Virus record (IMG/VR): IMGVR_UViG_3300031673_007329
Span: 1 to 42,742 of that record
DNA from: a virus
Length of the DNA stretch: 42,742 bases
Direction: 5' to 3' (one strand)
Below the pieces are notes generated by a model, which made no database searches, had not been told where the DNA came from, and saw only the letters and a list, made by a program, of their open reading frames with translations. Position 1 is the stretch's first letter; each line of letters begins with the position of its first letter. The translations under genes and the position numbers were made by a program. Shown here in pieces: positions 30,681 through 37,253 of this stretch.

Positions 30681-30903
30681 ACCAGCCTTAGTAATTATTA
30701 TAAACCATAGGGCATTTATCATTGAAGGAGCGGAATACGACGACCGTTTTCAGGCAATCACACTGGCAATAAAAATGTTTGAAAATGAACAGATAGAGAT
30801 TGACAAGTTACGCCACAATGAGGATATGACATTACGAAAAGATGCTGACCCTGAGTGGTTTTCAGAAGAAATTGAAACGATTAGAATTTTTGTAGTTTGT
30901 TAG
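30673..30903 (+). CDS. Unrecognised 76-residue protein
   Basis: Excellent AGGAGGTG site. Starts with a beta strand (PALVIIINHRAFIIEG), then a charged helix and an acidic C-terminal half. No motif recognised, no membrane segment. Reading is uninterrupted with neighbours on both sides; likely early protein of unknown function. Confidence 0.6.
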   Translation: MGKPALVIIINHRAFIIEGAEYDDRFQAITLAIKMFENEQIEIDKLRHNEDMTLRKDADPEWFSEEIETIRIFVVC

Positions 30904-30911
30904 AATTTTAA

Positions 30912-31226
30912 ATGACTAAAGAACGCCAACCCAAACCACTAACCAAACGGGAAATACTTAAAAAGAACGACTGGCGAAAAAGGTTTGAGAAATTTTGGAG
31001 AGAAGGTAATTATGGATACAATCACATAGGGAAAAATACAATGCGAGACTTCATCTCCCAAGAACTCAAAAGAGAGAAGGAAGAAGCTTTAGAGGAAGCT
31101 GTAAAGTTGTCAGATGAAATTGAAGCAGGAAAAGAGACCACTTTTGAGGAATGGAAAGCGTTTAAGAGGTTTAGAAACACACTTAGGGATAGACTAAAAA
31201 ACCTAAAAGAAAGGGAGGGGAAATGA
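30912..31226 (+). CDS. Charged helical protein, unknown
   Basis: 104 residues. Highly charged, mostly helical (many Lys, Arg, Glu), with a long C-terminal coil (LKREKEEALEEAVKLSDEI). No catalytic motif. Eight bases after the preceding stop; no strong ribosome site. It ends in an ATGA overlap with the next small gene. Confidence 0.55.
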   Translation: MTKERQPKPLTKREILKKNDWRKRFEKFWREGNYGYNHIGKNTMRDFISQELKREKEEALEEAVKLSDEIEAGKETTFEEWKAFKRFRNTLRDRLKNLKEREGK

Positions 31227-31387
31227 AAAACATCGTTTCGGTCGTTTGGAATATGCTGCCCTTTGAAGAGGCTCAGTGGATAGTAACGATTCACGAAAAC
31301 AATGGAAGTTCTTGCCCACTTGTTTTCACCACGCTAGAAGAAGCTAATGAATTTAAAACTAATTACCTAAAAGAAGGGGGGAAATGA
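31223..31387 (+). CDS. 54-residue protein, paralogue of the one at 30017
   Basis: ATGA overlap with the preceding gene. The core WIVTIHENNGSSCPLVFTT and the following LEEANEF match the product at 30017. The N-terminus (MKNI) is shared as well (KNISITYL against KNIVSVVW). AGGGAGGGG upstream is a good ribosome site. Ends in an ATGA overlap with a zinc-ribbon gene. Confidence 0.6.
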   Translation: MKNIVSVVWNMLPFEEAQWIVTIHENNGSSCPLVFTTLEEANEFKTNYLKEGGK

Positions 31388-31539
31388 GCAAGCCAAAAAG
31401 AAAGTATCCTGAGCATTGGTGTTGTATTTGCGGGAAGAAAATTAAGAACGGAATTTGTTCAAGTTTTTTAAGGTTAGGATGGTGTAATGAACACAGCAAA
31501 TATTACCCGAAAGGTAAAAATGAGGAGGCATTTTGTTAA
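31384..31539 (+). CDS. 51-residue zinc-binding protein
   Basis: ATGA overlap at the start. Residues 13-16 give CCIC, then C25, C34 and the terminal C51: a minimal zinc finger (CXXC...C...C) with His at residues 11 and 37. GAGGAGG near its end serves the next gene. A host-protein adaptor or nucleic-acid-binding role is possible; unproven. Confidence 0.5.
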   Translation: MSKPKRKYPEHWCCICGKKIKNGICSSFLRLGWCNEHSKYYPKGKNEEAFC

Positions 31540-31850
31540 TCGGTTGTGACTTTGACGGAGTAATTAGAAAAATAGGGGGCTTTCCACGAAAGGCTGAATT
31601 TTGGGATGACCCACCAGTGAAGGATGCCGTTGAAGCAATTAACCACATTGTTAACGAAGGACACAAAGTCTATATCCTCACGGCAAGAAAAAAGAAATGG
31701 CATCCCCAAATCAAGAAGTGGTGTATCCGATATGGCCTCCCGCCTTTAGAAGTAACAAACATTAAAAAAGATAACACCCAGCTTATCATTGATGACCGAG
31801 CAATAAGGTTTGATAATAATTGGTTATCAATTTCTAAGTTGCTTACCTAA
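31533..31850 (+). CDS. HAD-family phosphatase
   Basis: 105 residues. LIGCDFDGVI is HAD motif I (nucleophile Asp then acid/base Asp), LTAR is motif II, and IIDDRA with the Lys before it holds motifs III-IV. It is short, without a large cap. TTG start with GAGGAGG seven bases upstream. It lies just before a GHMP sugar kinase and a nucleotidyltransferase. In heptose pathways a HAD phosphatase (GmhB) acts between kinase and nucleotidyltransferase, so this is the natural candidate. The sequence also resembles 5'-nucleotidase and polynucleotide-phosphatase HADs, which are alternative roles. Confidence 0.75.
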   Translation: MLIGCDFDGVIRKIGGFPRKAEFWDDPPVKDAVEAINHIVNEGHKVYILTARKKKWHPQIKKWCIRYGLPPLEVTNIKKDNTQLIIDDRAIRFDNNWLSISKLLT

Positions 31851-32842
31851 TGAAGATAATTGCCCACGCACCATCCCGAATTTCCCTCTTTGGAGGTGGG
31901 ACAGATTTGTCCCCATTCTGTGAAGAATACGGTGGCAAGGTTTTAAACATGGCTATCAACCTACGCCACAAATGCGTTTTAGAACCAAGCCCCATTCCTG
32001 GCCACTTGTGGTATTTAATCAGTGCTATGGGTGAAATCAGAGAAGGCAGTATTAATGATTTACCCAAGCGGGGGGTCGATAAAAAATTCGGTCTTATCTA
32101 TGAGATTATCCGTTCCTACGATTTGCCAAACGGCTTCAGGTTTGCTGATGAGTTTGACGGCATCCAGTCAGCTGGTTTGGGTTCTTCAGCCTCAGCCGCA
32201 GTTTCTATGATTGGGGCTTTTAACAGGTGGTTGGGTATTAAGCAGTCAAGACAAGAGGTTGCTGAAAAGGCTTGGCAAATGGAAATAAATCTAGGCTGGG
32301 TATCAGGAAAGCAAGACCAATACGCTTCTGCTTTTGGCGGGGTTAACTTCTTTGCTTTCAACGAAAAAGTTTACAATGACCCGATTGAAAGAGGAGCAGT
32401 GGAGAAATTTTTACCTTGGTGTCTGCTTGTTTACACAGGGGCTACAAGACACTCAGCTGAAATTCAGGCTGTCCTCAGGAAAAGAATGAAGGGTAAAAAA
32501 ACAATCAAGGCTCTTAAAAAGTTACGGGCTTTAGCCTGGGAAAGCCGAGAACATCTTAGAAGCGGTGATTACCAGAAGGTAGGCGAAATGTTGGATGAAT
32601 CGTGGGAATGGAAAAAGCAATCCAACCCAAAAGCAACCAGCCCAAGAATAGACAAGTTTTACCAAGAGGCAATGGAAGCTGGGGCGATTGGTGGCAAGGT
32701 GTTGGGGGCGGGGCAAGAAGGCCACATGTTGTTTGTGGTAGCACCACGCCAAAGAGAAGCTGTTTTAAAAGCACTTGCCCTTAAAGAGATTGATTTCAGT
32801 ATTTGTTGGAACGGCCTAGAAGTAAGAGAGGACTATCAATGA
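31850..32842 (+). CDS. GHMP sugar kinase (heptose-7-phosphate kinase-like)
   Basis: 330 residues. APSRISLFGGGTDL at the N-terminus and AGLGSSASAAV at 108-118 (the ATP loop) are GHMP-kinase motifs, and GKQDQYASAFGGVNFF is characteristic of the HddA family, which phosphorylates D-glycero-D-manno-heptose 7-phosphate at C1. The start overlaps the phosphatase stop (TAATG), and the end overlaps the nucleotidyltransferase ATG. A fucokinase or another sugar kinase of the same fold cannot be excluded. No isomerase (GmhA) gene is present, so the substrate would come from the host. Confidence 0.85.
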   Translation: MKIIAHAPSRISLFGGGTDLSPFCEEYGGKVLNMAINLRHKCVLEPSPIPGHLWYLISAMGEIREGSINDLPKRGVDKKFGLIYEIIRSYDLPNGFRFADEFDGIQSAGLGSSASAAVSMIGAFNRWLGIKQSRQEVAEKAWQMEINLGWVSGKQDQYASAFGGVNFFAFNEKVYNDPIERGAVEKFLPWCLLVYTGATRHSAEIQAVLRKRMKGKKTIKALKKLRALAWESREHLRSGDYQKVGEMLDESWEWKKQSNPKATSPRIDKFYQEAMEAGAIGGKVLGAGQEGHMLFVVAPRQREAVLKALALKEIDFSICWNGLEVREDYQ

Positions 32843-33369
32843 AAGCACTCATATTAGCGGCGGGCTTGGGGACTCGCCTACTGCCACTCACTAAAGATAC
32901 GCCTAAATGTATGATAAAGGTAGGAGGTAAGCCCGTGCTTGAGCATTTGGTTGACCATTTAAACAGCTTTGGCATTACTGAGATTATAGTAAACTTACAT
33001 CACCTACCAGAAAAGATATATCAGCACTTTGGAACAAGGTTGCTCTATTTCTATGAGCCGAAGTTGTTGGGGGAAGAAAGAACGGAAAGAGAGTTACAAA
33101 ACTGGCTGGGGGAAAGCTACATTGTAATGAATGGCGATACCCTGACAGATGTGGATATTGGAAAAATGATAGTGCTTTCTTCTAACGAAGAAGCGGAGAT
33201 TTTGTCAGTTGATGATGGAGTTTATACTGGAACAAGGGTAGGCCGTAAATGGCAAGGGAAAATCCTAAAAGTTGAGTTTGAATGTTACTGGGTTGATATC
33301 GGCACACCAGAAGGACTTAAAAAAGCAAGAGACCATTATGAAAAAAACAAACTTAATCATTTGTCCTAA
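32839..33369 (+). CDS. Sugar nucleotidyltransferase (HddC-like)
   Basis: 176 residues from the ATG at 32839 (ATGA overlap with the kinase). The signature AAGLGTRLLPLTKDTPKCMIKVGGKP, an LILAAGxGTR-type NTP-binding start, and MNGDTLTD at the metal site identify a nucleotidyltransferase. Beside a heptose kinase it would charge heptose 1-phosphate (HddC makes GDP-heptose). It is 50-60 residues shorter than typical, the part after the first 110 residues being compressed, yet the C-terminal VDIGTPEGL motif is retained. Base specificity cannot be read from sequence alone. Confidence 0.8.
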   Translation: MKALILAAGLGTRLLPLTKDTPKCMIKVGGKPVLEHLVDHLNSFGITEIIVNLHHLPEKIYQHFGTRLLYFYEPKLLGEERTERELQNWLGESYIVMNGDTLTDVDIGKMIVLSSNEEAEILSVDDGVYTGTRVGRKWQGKILKVEFECYWVDIGTPEGLKKARDHYEKNKLNHLS

Positions 33370-33604
33370 TTGTAGAAGGCAAGGTAGAATAGAGGTATTA
33401 GGCGAAGTCAACCAGTTAGGCCATCTGTTAGTGATGCGCTTTCACAAAGGGATGACAACGATAATTGGCAGTGATTTTGCTGTTGTTTGTGGTAAGTGTG
33501 GAGAGCTAACTTACATTAAAAAGAGAAAAAAGATAAACCCCTATCAGTGGCTTTTGGGTGTTTCCAGGTTCTCAAGCATAGGGACAGTGATGGGGACAGT
33601 ATAG
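33338..33604 (+). CDS. Zinc-ribbon protein, unknown
   Basis: 88 residues from the ATG at 33338, inside the end of the nucleotidyltransferase gene. CPNC near residue 9 and CGKC near residue 52 form a zinc ribbon around a beta-rich core. The C-terminus is basic. Unknown role; one of five small CXXC proteins in this region. Confidence 0.55.
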   Translation: MKKTNLIICPNCRRQGRIEVLGEVNQLGHLLVMRFHKGMTTIIGSDFAVVCGKCGELTYIKKRKKINPYQWLLGVSRFSSIGTVMGTV

Positions 33605-33615
33605 GCGGTGAGAAT

Positions 33616-33756
33616 ATGAAAAAGATATTGCCTTGTAAAAAAACAGTCAGTGGCAACCACATCTGGGTGATGGTGGACATTGGTGAAGCAAAGCTCAAGA
33701 CTTGTGCTGCCTGCGGATTGGTTGATGATAGAGCAATTGACAAAGATGACAATTGA
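33616..33756 (+). CDS. 46-residue protein with one CXXC pair
   Basis: GGCGGTGAG precedes the ATG at 33616. It reads MKKILPCKKTVSG..., has CAAC near residue 30 and an acidic C-terminus (DRAIDKDDN). The Cys at 7 may complete a metal site. It overlaps the next gene by 11 bases. No homologue recognised. Confidence 0.5.
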   Translation: MKKILPCKKTVSGNHIWVMVDIGEAKLKTCAACGLVDDRAIDKDDN

Positions 33757-34027
33757 GGAAACGATTGATTACATTACTAAAAAGAACCTCCTCAAGTGGC
33801 GGAATCAAGCCCATTATCGCAATTGGGGAGCAAAAGGCTACATTCTGGAGGTAACAACCTCCATGCTTTGGCCAACTGAGGTAATCTTAAAAACACGAGA
33901 GCTTGGAATGGAAAAGGAAATCCGCCTTCCAAAGGAGAAAGTGATTAAGAAGGTAACAGGCTCTTCTCTGGCTGAGTGTTTAAGAAAGATTAAGAAGGTA
34001 GTTGACAACGGTGTTACAATAGAGTAA
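33746..34027 (+). CDS. Unrecognised 93-residue protein, last of the early region
   Basis: ATG at 33746 inside the preceding small gene. Mixed alpha/beta, with EETIDYITKKNLLKW at the N-terminus and basic ends. The promoter of the terminase unit (34002-34030) overlaps its last codons. No motif recognised. A longer frame from 33680 runs wholly within neighbouring coding sequence. Confidence 0.55.
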   Translation: MTIEETIDYITKKNLLKWRNQAHYRNWGAKGYILEVTTSMLWPTEVILKTRELGMEKEIRLPKEKVIKKVTGSSLAECLRKIKKVVDNGVTIE

Positions 34028-34030
34028 GAT
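34002..34030 (+). promoter_or_regulatory. Promoter of the terminase/portal unit
   Basis: TTGACA (34002-34007), 17 bases, then TAAGAT (34025-34030). The -35 lies inside the last gene of the early region. Predicted start about 34037, the first base of the leader RNA. Confidence 0.8.
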
Positions 34031-34036
34031 ATGAAC

Positions 34037-34097
34037 ACCAGACAAAAAGAACTGGCAATCGTAGCAAACTAGAAGGCACGGAAATCGTGCTTTTTTT
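34037..34097 (+). ncRNA. Two-hairpin leader RNA, copy 4
   Basis: CCAG (34038-34041) pairs with CTGG (34052-34055) around an A-rich ten-base loop. A 15-base linker follows, then AGAAGG and a hairpin (34076-34080 with 34086-34090, loop GAAAT) and seven T. It precedes the terminase and portal genes. Compared with copies 1 and 3, both strands of both stems change together. Confidence 0.8.
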
Positions 34098-34178
34098 GTT
34101 GCGGTTCGACTTCGCTCACCACTTTTTGGTTGAGGGTTGGAGATTAACCTGGAGTTTGTCTCCAGCCCCCAGCTAATA

Positions 34179-34331
34179 ATGAAACTTAAATTGACAATGA
34201 ACGAGGCTTTGCTTGTAGAGATGGCTTTGATGTATCAACGCCGTTTCCGTAAGAGTAAAAAAGTGATAAAGCAAACTGATAAATTATTAGACAAAATCCA
34301 AGCAATGCTTGGTGAGGAGGATGGGGACTAG
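34179..34331 (+). CDS. 50-residue helical protein before the terminase genes
   Basis: ATG at 34179 (MKLKLTMNEALLVEM); the frame extends upstream to a TTG at 34137, and neither start has a convincing ribosome site. Amphipathic helix, basic, with KVIKQTDKLLDKIQ. Its stop sits in the palindrome GGGACTAGTCCC (34324-34335). Role unknown. As the first gene of the terminase unit it may be regulatory. Confidence 0.45.
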   Translation: MKLKLTMNEALLVEMALMYQRRFRKSKKVIKQTDKLLDKIQAMLGEEDGD

Positions 34332-34606
34332 TCCCTGGCTACGGCCTTTAAGGCGACCCAAGTAACAGTAGCACAACTAGGCTCTTTATACTTTGACAAC
34401 TCATTTATACCGAGATGATGCCTTTGACCTAGACAAGACTCTAGGGGCAGATTAGGGACACATCGGGCAAATAGATTGGAGAAGGGAAAGAGAGGATAGG
34501 ATAGGTCTCTTTAAGCTTTGGACGTAGGTACAAACGCCGAAGGCGTAATAAACTAAAGGGATAGTTATTGTTATGGCTAAAAACTTGAAAGGTTTAAATT
34601 AATATC
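34332..34606 (+). ncRNA. Structured noncoding region upstream of the small terminase
   Basis: 275 bases with no gene. Hairpins: palindrome at 34324-34335, GCCTT/AAGGC (34344-34354), CCTAGA/TCTAGG (34428-34445), AAAGAGA/TCTCTTT (34487-34512) and ACGCC/GGCGT (34534-34546). A TTGACA at 34393-34398 has no -10 at the right distance. It could be a pac-type recognition region, a packaging-related RNA, or a long leader of the terminase genes. Only the hairpins are observed. Confidence 0.45.
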
Positions 34607-34930
34607 ATGGCACACGGTCACGGTGGCAAAAGGGCAGGCTCGGGTCGCAAGAGCATAAAGACAGAATACGAGGTTAAACACGAGTTACAGAAGTATCTAG
34701 GTTTAGCCTATGAGTCTATTAGAGCCAGTCTAGAGGCAGGAAAGACCAAAGAGCAGATAAGGACTACTTCAGCATACAAGCTAATAGCTAAGTTCGTTGG
34801 TGACAGACAGGCTGTCCAAGTTACAGGGGATATAGACAAGCCAGTCGGTGTTGTTGTCTTGCCATTATTGAACAAAAAGGTAGAAGATAAGACCGATAGT
34901 GTTGAAGATAAGGCAGATGAGCACGAATGA
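34607..34930 (+). CDS. terS: Terminase small subunit
   Basis: 107 residues. The N-terminus GHGGKRAGSGRKS is the Gly/Arg-rich start seen in many small terminase subunits; a helical DNA-binding part follows and the C-terminus is acidic. It lies 172 bases before the large subunit, the usual order. It should recognise the packaging site and direct the motor. Small size and limited motif content make this a context-supported call. AAAGG lies upstream of the ATG but is weak. Confidence 0.7.
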   Translation: MAHGHGGKRAGSGRKSIKTEYEVKHELQKYLGLAYESIRASLEAGKTKEQIRTTSAYKLIAKFVGDRQAVQVTGDIDKPVGVVVLPLLNKKVEDKTDSVEDKADEHE

Positions 34931-35102
34931 TAGTCACAAATTGTATATTGTGCGACACGATAGGCACGAAAAGACAGAAAGTGCCATAGGGAAAATGAAA
35001 AAACAGAAAGTCATAAGGGTGTAGAAATGTTGTTCCATGATTATATTTTCATATAAAAGACACCCACAAAAAGGATGCTTGAAAAGAATGCTTTTTTAAA
35101 AA
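34931..35102 (+). other. Gap between terminase genes with hairpins
   Basis: 172 bases with no gene. GGCAC/GTGCC (34963-34985) and GGGTGT/ACACCC (35017-35065) can pair, and CACAA/TTGTG occurs near 34935. There is no promoter of the family seen elsewhere and no clear ribosome site before the large terminase at 35103. A gap this size between terminase subunits is uncommon; it might carry cut-site or RNA elements. Confidence 0.4.
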
Positions 35103-36551
35103 ATGGATGAAAAAATATTATGGCAACCACACCCAGGGCCCCAGACAGAAGCTTTAAGAAGAACGGAGTTTGAGATATTGTATGGAGGAGCCAGGGGTGG
35201 AGGGAAGACTGATGCGGGGATGGCTTGGTTGCTAAGGCACATTGATAATCCTAAATACAGGGCTTTGGTTATCAGAAAAAACGCTAAGGACTTATCAGAC
35301 TGGGTAATTAGGGCAAGAGATATGTACCAGGGGACTGGGGCGGCTTTTGCTTACAGACCAGTAGAAATTACTTTTCCTTCTGGAGCCATCATCAGGACTG
35401 GCCACTTAAAAGATGAAAACGCTTACGGCCAATATATTGGCCACGAATACCAGAGGGTTGTAATTGAGGAATTGAACCAAATTCCAAAGGAGGAGTTGTA
35501 CTTAAAGTTGCTTTCTTCTTGTCGGTCTACGGTTCCTGGGATTTCTACTCAAGTATTTGTAACTACTAACCCAGGGGACATTGGCCACGCTTGGGTGAAA
35601 AAGAGATTTGTGGATGTAGCTCCTGATGGTGAAACCTATATTGACCCAAAGTCTGGTTCCACCCGTGTTTTTATTCGGGCTAGAATTACTGATAACCCTA
35701 CCCTATGTGAAGCCAATCCTGAATACGTTGAGTATTTGAGGACTGGATTGCCAGAACATTTGAGGAAAATGTGGTTTGAGGGTTCTTGGGATGTAGTGGC
35801 TGGGCAAGTGTTTACGGAGTGGAGTGATATCAAACACGTGGTTAAACCCTTTGAGATTCCTAGCGATTGGGCTAGGTGGATTGGTTTGGATTACGGGGTT
35901 AACGCCCCCTCTGCTGTTGGTTGGTACACTCAGAATTACGATGGCAGGGTTTTTCTTTACAGGGAATTGTACATGACTGGTGATGAGTTTCACAAAGCAT
36001 TCGGGGCCCCCCTGACACCAAGCAGGTTGGCCAGGGTAATTATTAAAGTTACTGAAAAGAACAAGGAGGAGTACCAATATTGCGTTGCCGACCCTTCTTT
36101 GTGGAACAGAACGATTAGCGGCAGGGGGTCAAAGGCGATTGAAGGGGAAGGGGAGAGCATTGCCGAAACAATGATAGTGGTTGGTTTAAGAATGATTAAG
36201 GGGGATAACGACAGGACAAACGGTTTGGGCAGATACAGGGAGATGTTAACGACAGCTCCTGATGGCAAGCCCTGGTATCAGGTTTTTTCAAAGTGTCGGG
36301 ATACGATAAGGACGATTCCATCCTTGCCGTACGATTTGAGAAAAGAAGAGGATGTGGACACTGATGCTGAAGACCATTGCTACGACAGGGACAGATATTT
36401 TTTCATGTCTCGGCCAATGAAACCAGTAATAGAAAAAAAAGTAAAGTTAACAAGAATACAACAATCGCTTAGAAAAAAAAAGGAGGATTATGAAAGGACA
36501 AGCGAAGATGAAATTCCAGAAAAAGACTGGAAAGAATGGATGGCAGCCTAA
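35103..36551 (+). CDS. terL: Terminase large subunit
   Basis: 482 residues. The ATPase half has Walker A GGARGGGKT (28-36) and Walker B VVIEEL with catalytic Glu (121-124). The nuclease half shows GLDYG (Asp263), VADPS (Asp330) and a late Asp/His cluster (EDHCYDRDRYF), the RNase H-like metal site. It drives packaging of DNA into the procapsid and cuts the concatemer. Full length for the family. The C-terminal 60 bases overlap the next gene in another frame. Confidence 0.9.
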   Translation: MDEKILWQPHPGPQTEALRRTEFEILYGGARGGGKTDAGMAWLLRHIDNPKYRALVIRKNAKDLSDWVIRARDMYQGTGAAFAYRPVEITFPSGAIIRTGHLKDENAYGQYIGHEYQRVVIEELNQIPKEELYLKLLSSCRSTVPGISTQVFVTTNPGDIGHAWVKKRFVDVAPDGETYIDPKSGSTRVFIRARITDNPTLCEANPEYVEYLRTGLPEHLRKMWFEGSWDVVAGQVFTEWSDIKHVVKPFEIPSDWARWIGLDYGVNAPSAVGWYTQNYDGRVFLYRELYMTGDEFHKAFGAPLTPSRLARVIIKVTEKNKEEYQYCVADPSLWNRTISGRGSKAIEGEGESIAETMIVVGLRMIKGDNDRTNGLGRYREMLTTAPDGKPWYQVFSKCRDTIRTIPSLPYDLRKEEDVDTDAEDHCYDRDRYFFMSRPMKPVIEKKVKLTRIQQSLRKKKEDYERTSEDEIPEKDWKEWMAA

Positions 36552-36996
36552 GTTTGACGGCAAGTCAGGAGAATTGAAGGCGGCTCTTTATTATACCAAA
36601 GAGGTTTTCGAGGCCGCCCAAATCCCATTCTTTTGTTTAGGAGAAATGGCAAGGCAGATGCGGGACAAGGAAGAGTTGCGCCAGCTGCCAGCCATTACTG
36701 TCGGTATTTTGAAAAAACACCTGACCCAAGATACAAGAAAGACATTGGCAATGATTTTGAAAGGCAGTTCTTTGGCTCGCAGTCGGGCTGATTGGGAAAT
36801 TGGGGAAAACTTAATTTCCTTTGATTACGTGCCAGAACCAATGAAAAAGCACCCAGTCGTGCCGATTAAGGTTAAGGTGCTTAGTGTTCATCACAAGCAC
36901 TTTGACTTTCCAGACACGATTTTTTATGATTACACGGAATACAAGATGCCGAATAATTTTGAGAAATATTTTAGGATGAAAGGAATGGTTAGGTAA
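36490..36996 (+). CDS. Unrecognised 168-residue protein, head region
   Basis: AGGAGG at 36480-36485 sets the ATG at 36490, overlapping the terminase end by 62 bases. The sequence has a helical N-terminus and a C-terminal beta-rich part with DWEIGENLISFDY and VKVLSVHHKHFDFPDT. It reads like a nucleotidyltransferase-fold protein seen near some phage portals, but no catalytic motif is certain. The role is unknown. Confidence 0.5.
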   Translation: MKGQAKMKFQKKTGKNGWQPKFDGKSGELKAALYYTKEVFEAAQIPFFCLGEMARQMRDKEELRQLPAITVGILKKHLTQDTRKTLAMILKGSSLARSRADWEIGENLISFDYVPEPMKKHPVVPIKVKVLSVHHKHFDFPDTIFYDYTEYKMPNNFEKYFRMKGMVR

Positions 36997-36998
36997 AT

Positions 36999-37253
36999 AT
37001 GATTGAGATTGCGGTCATTATTATTTTATCAGCCCTCTTAGCTTGGGAGAAGTATTCTAATCGTAAAGAGAGGGAAAAGTTTATCAACGCCTTGATTGCC
37101 AAAAACGCCCAAGAACTTCAAGACCTTGATTATGTGGATAAGTTAAAACCTGCGAAAGAAGAACCAGAGATTCCACCAGATTTAATGCCGATTGATAAAA
37201 TGGAAGTAGACAGTAAAGAGTTTAAAAAAGTAATTGAAAAGGAAACAAGCTAA
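36999..37253 (+). CDS. Small membrane-anchored protein before the portal
   Basis: 84 residues: an N-terminal membrane helix (IEIAVIIILSALLAW), then a basic and acidic tail containing NALIAKNAQELQDLD and an acidic C-terminal part. Small one-helix proteins of this shape occur directly upstream of the portal in many phages; their function is not known. Its stop overlaps the portal ATG (TAATG). Confidence 0.65.
   Translation: MIEIAVIIILSALLAWEKYSNRKEREKFINALIAKNAQELQDLDYVDKLKPAKEEPEIPPDLMPIDKMEVDSKEFKKVIEKETS

Noticed and set aside
34393-34415. Promoter with TTGACA upstream of the small terminase
   Set aside because: No acceptable -10 hexamer at 15-19 bases; TATACC is only seven bases away.
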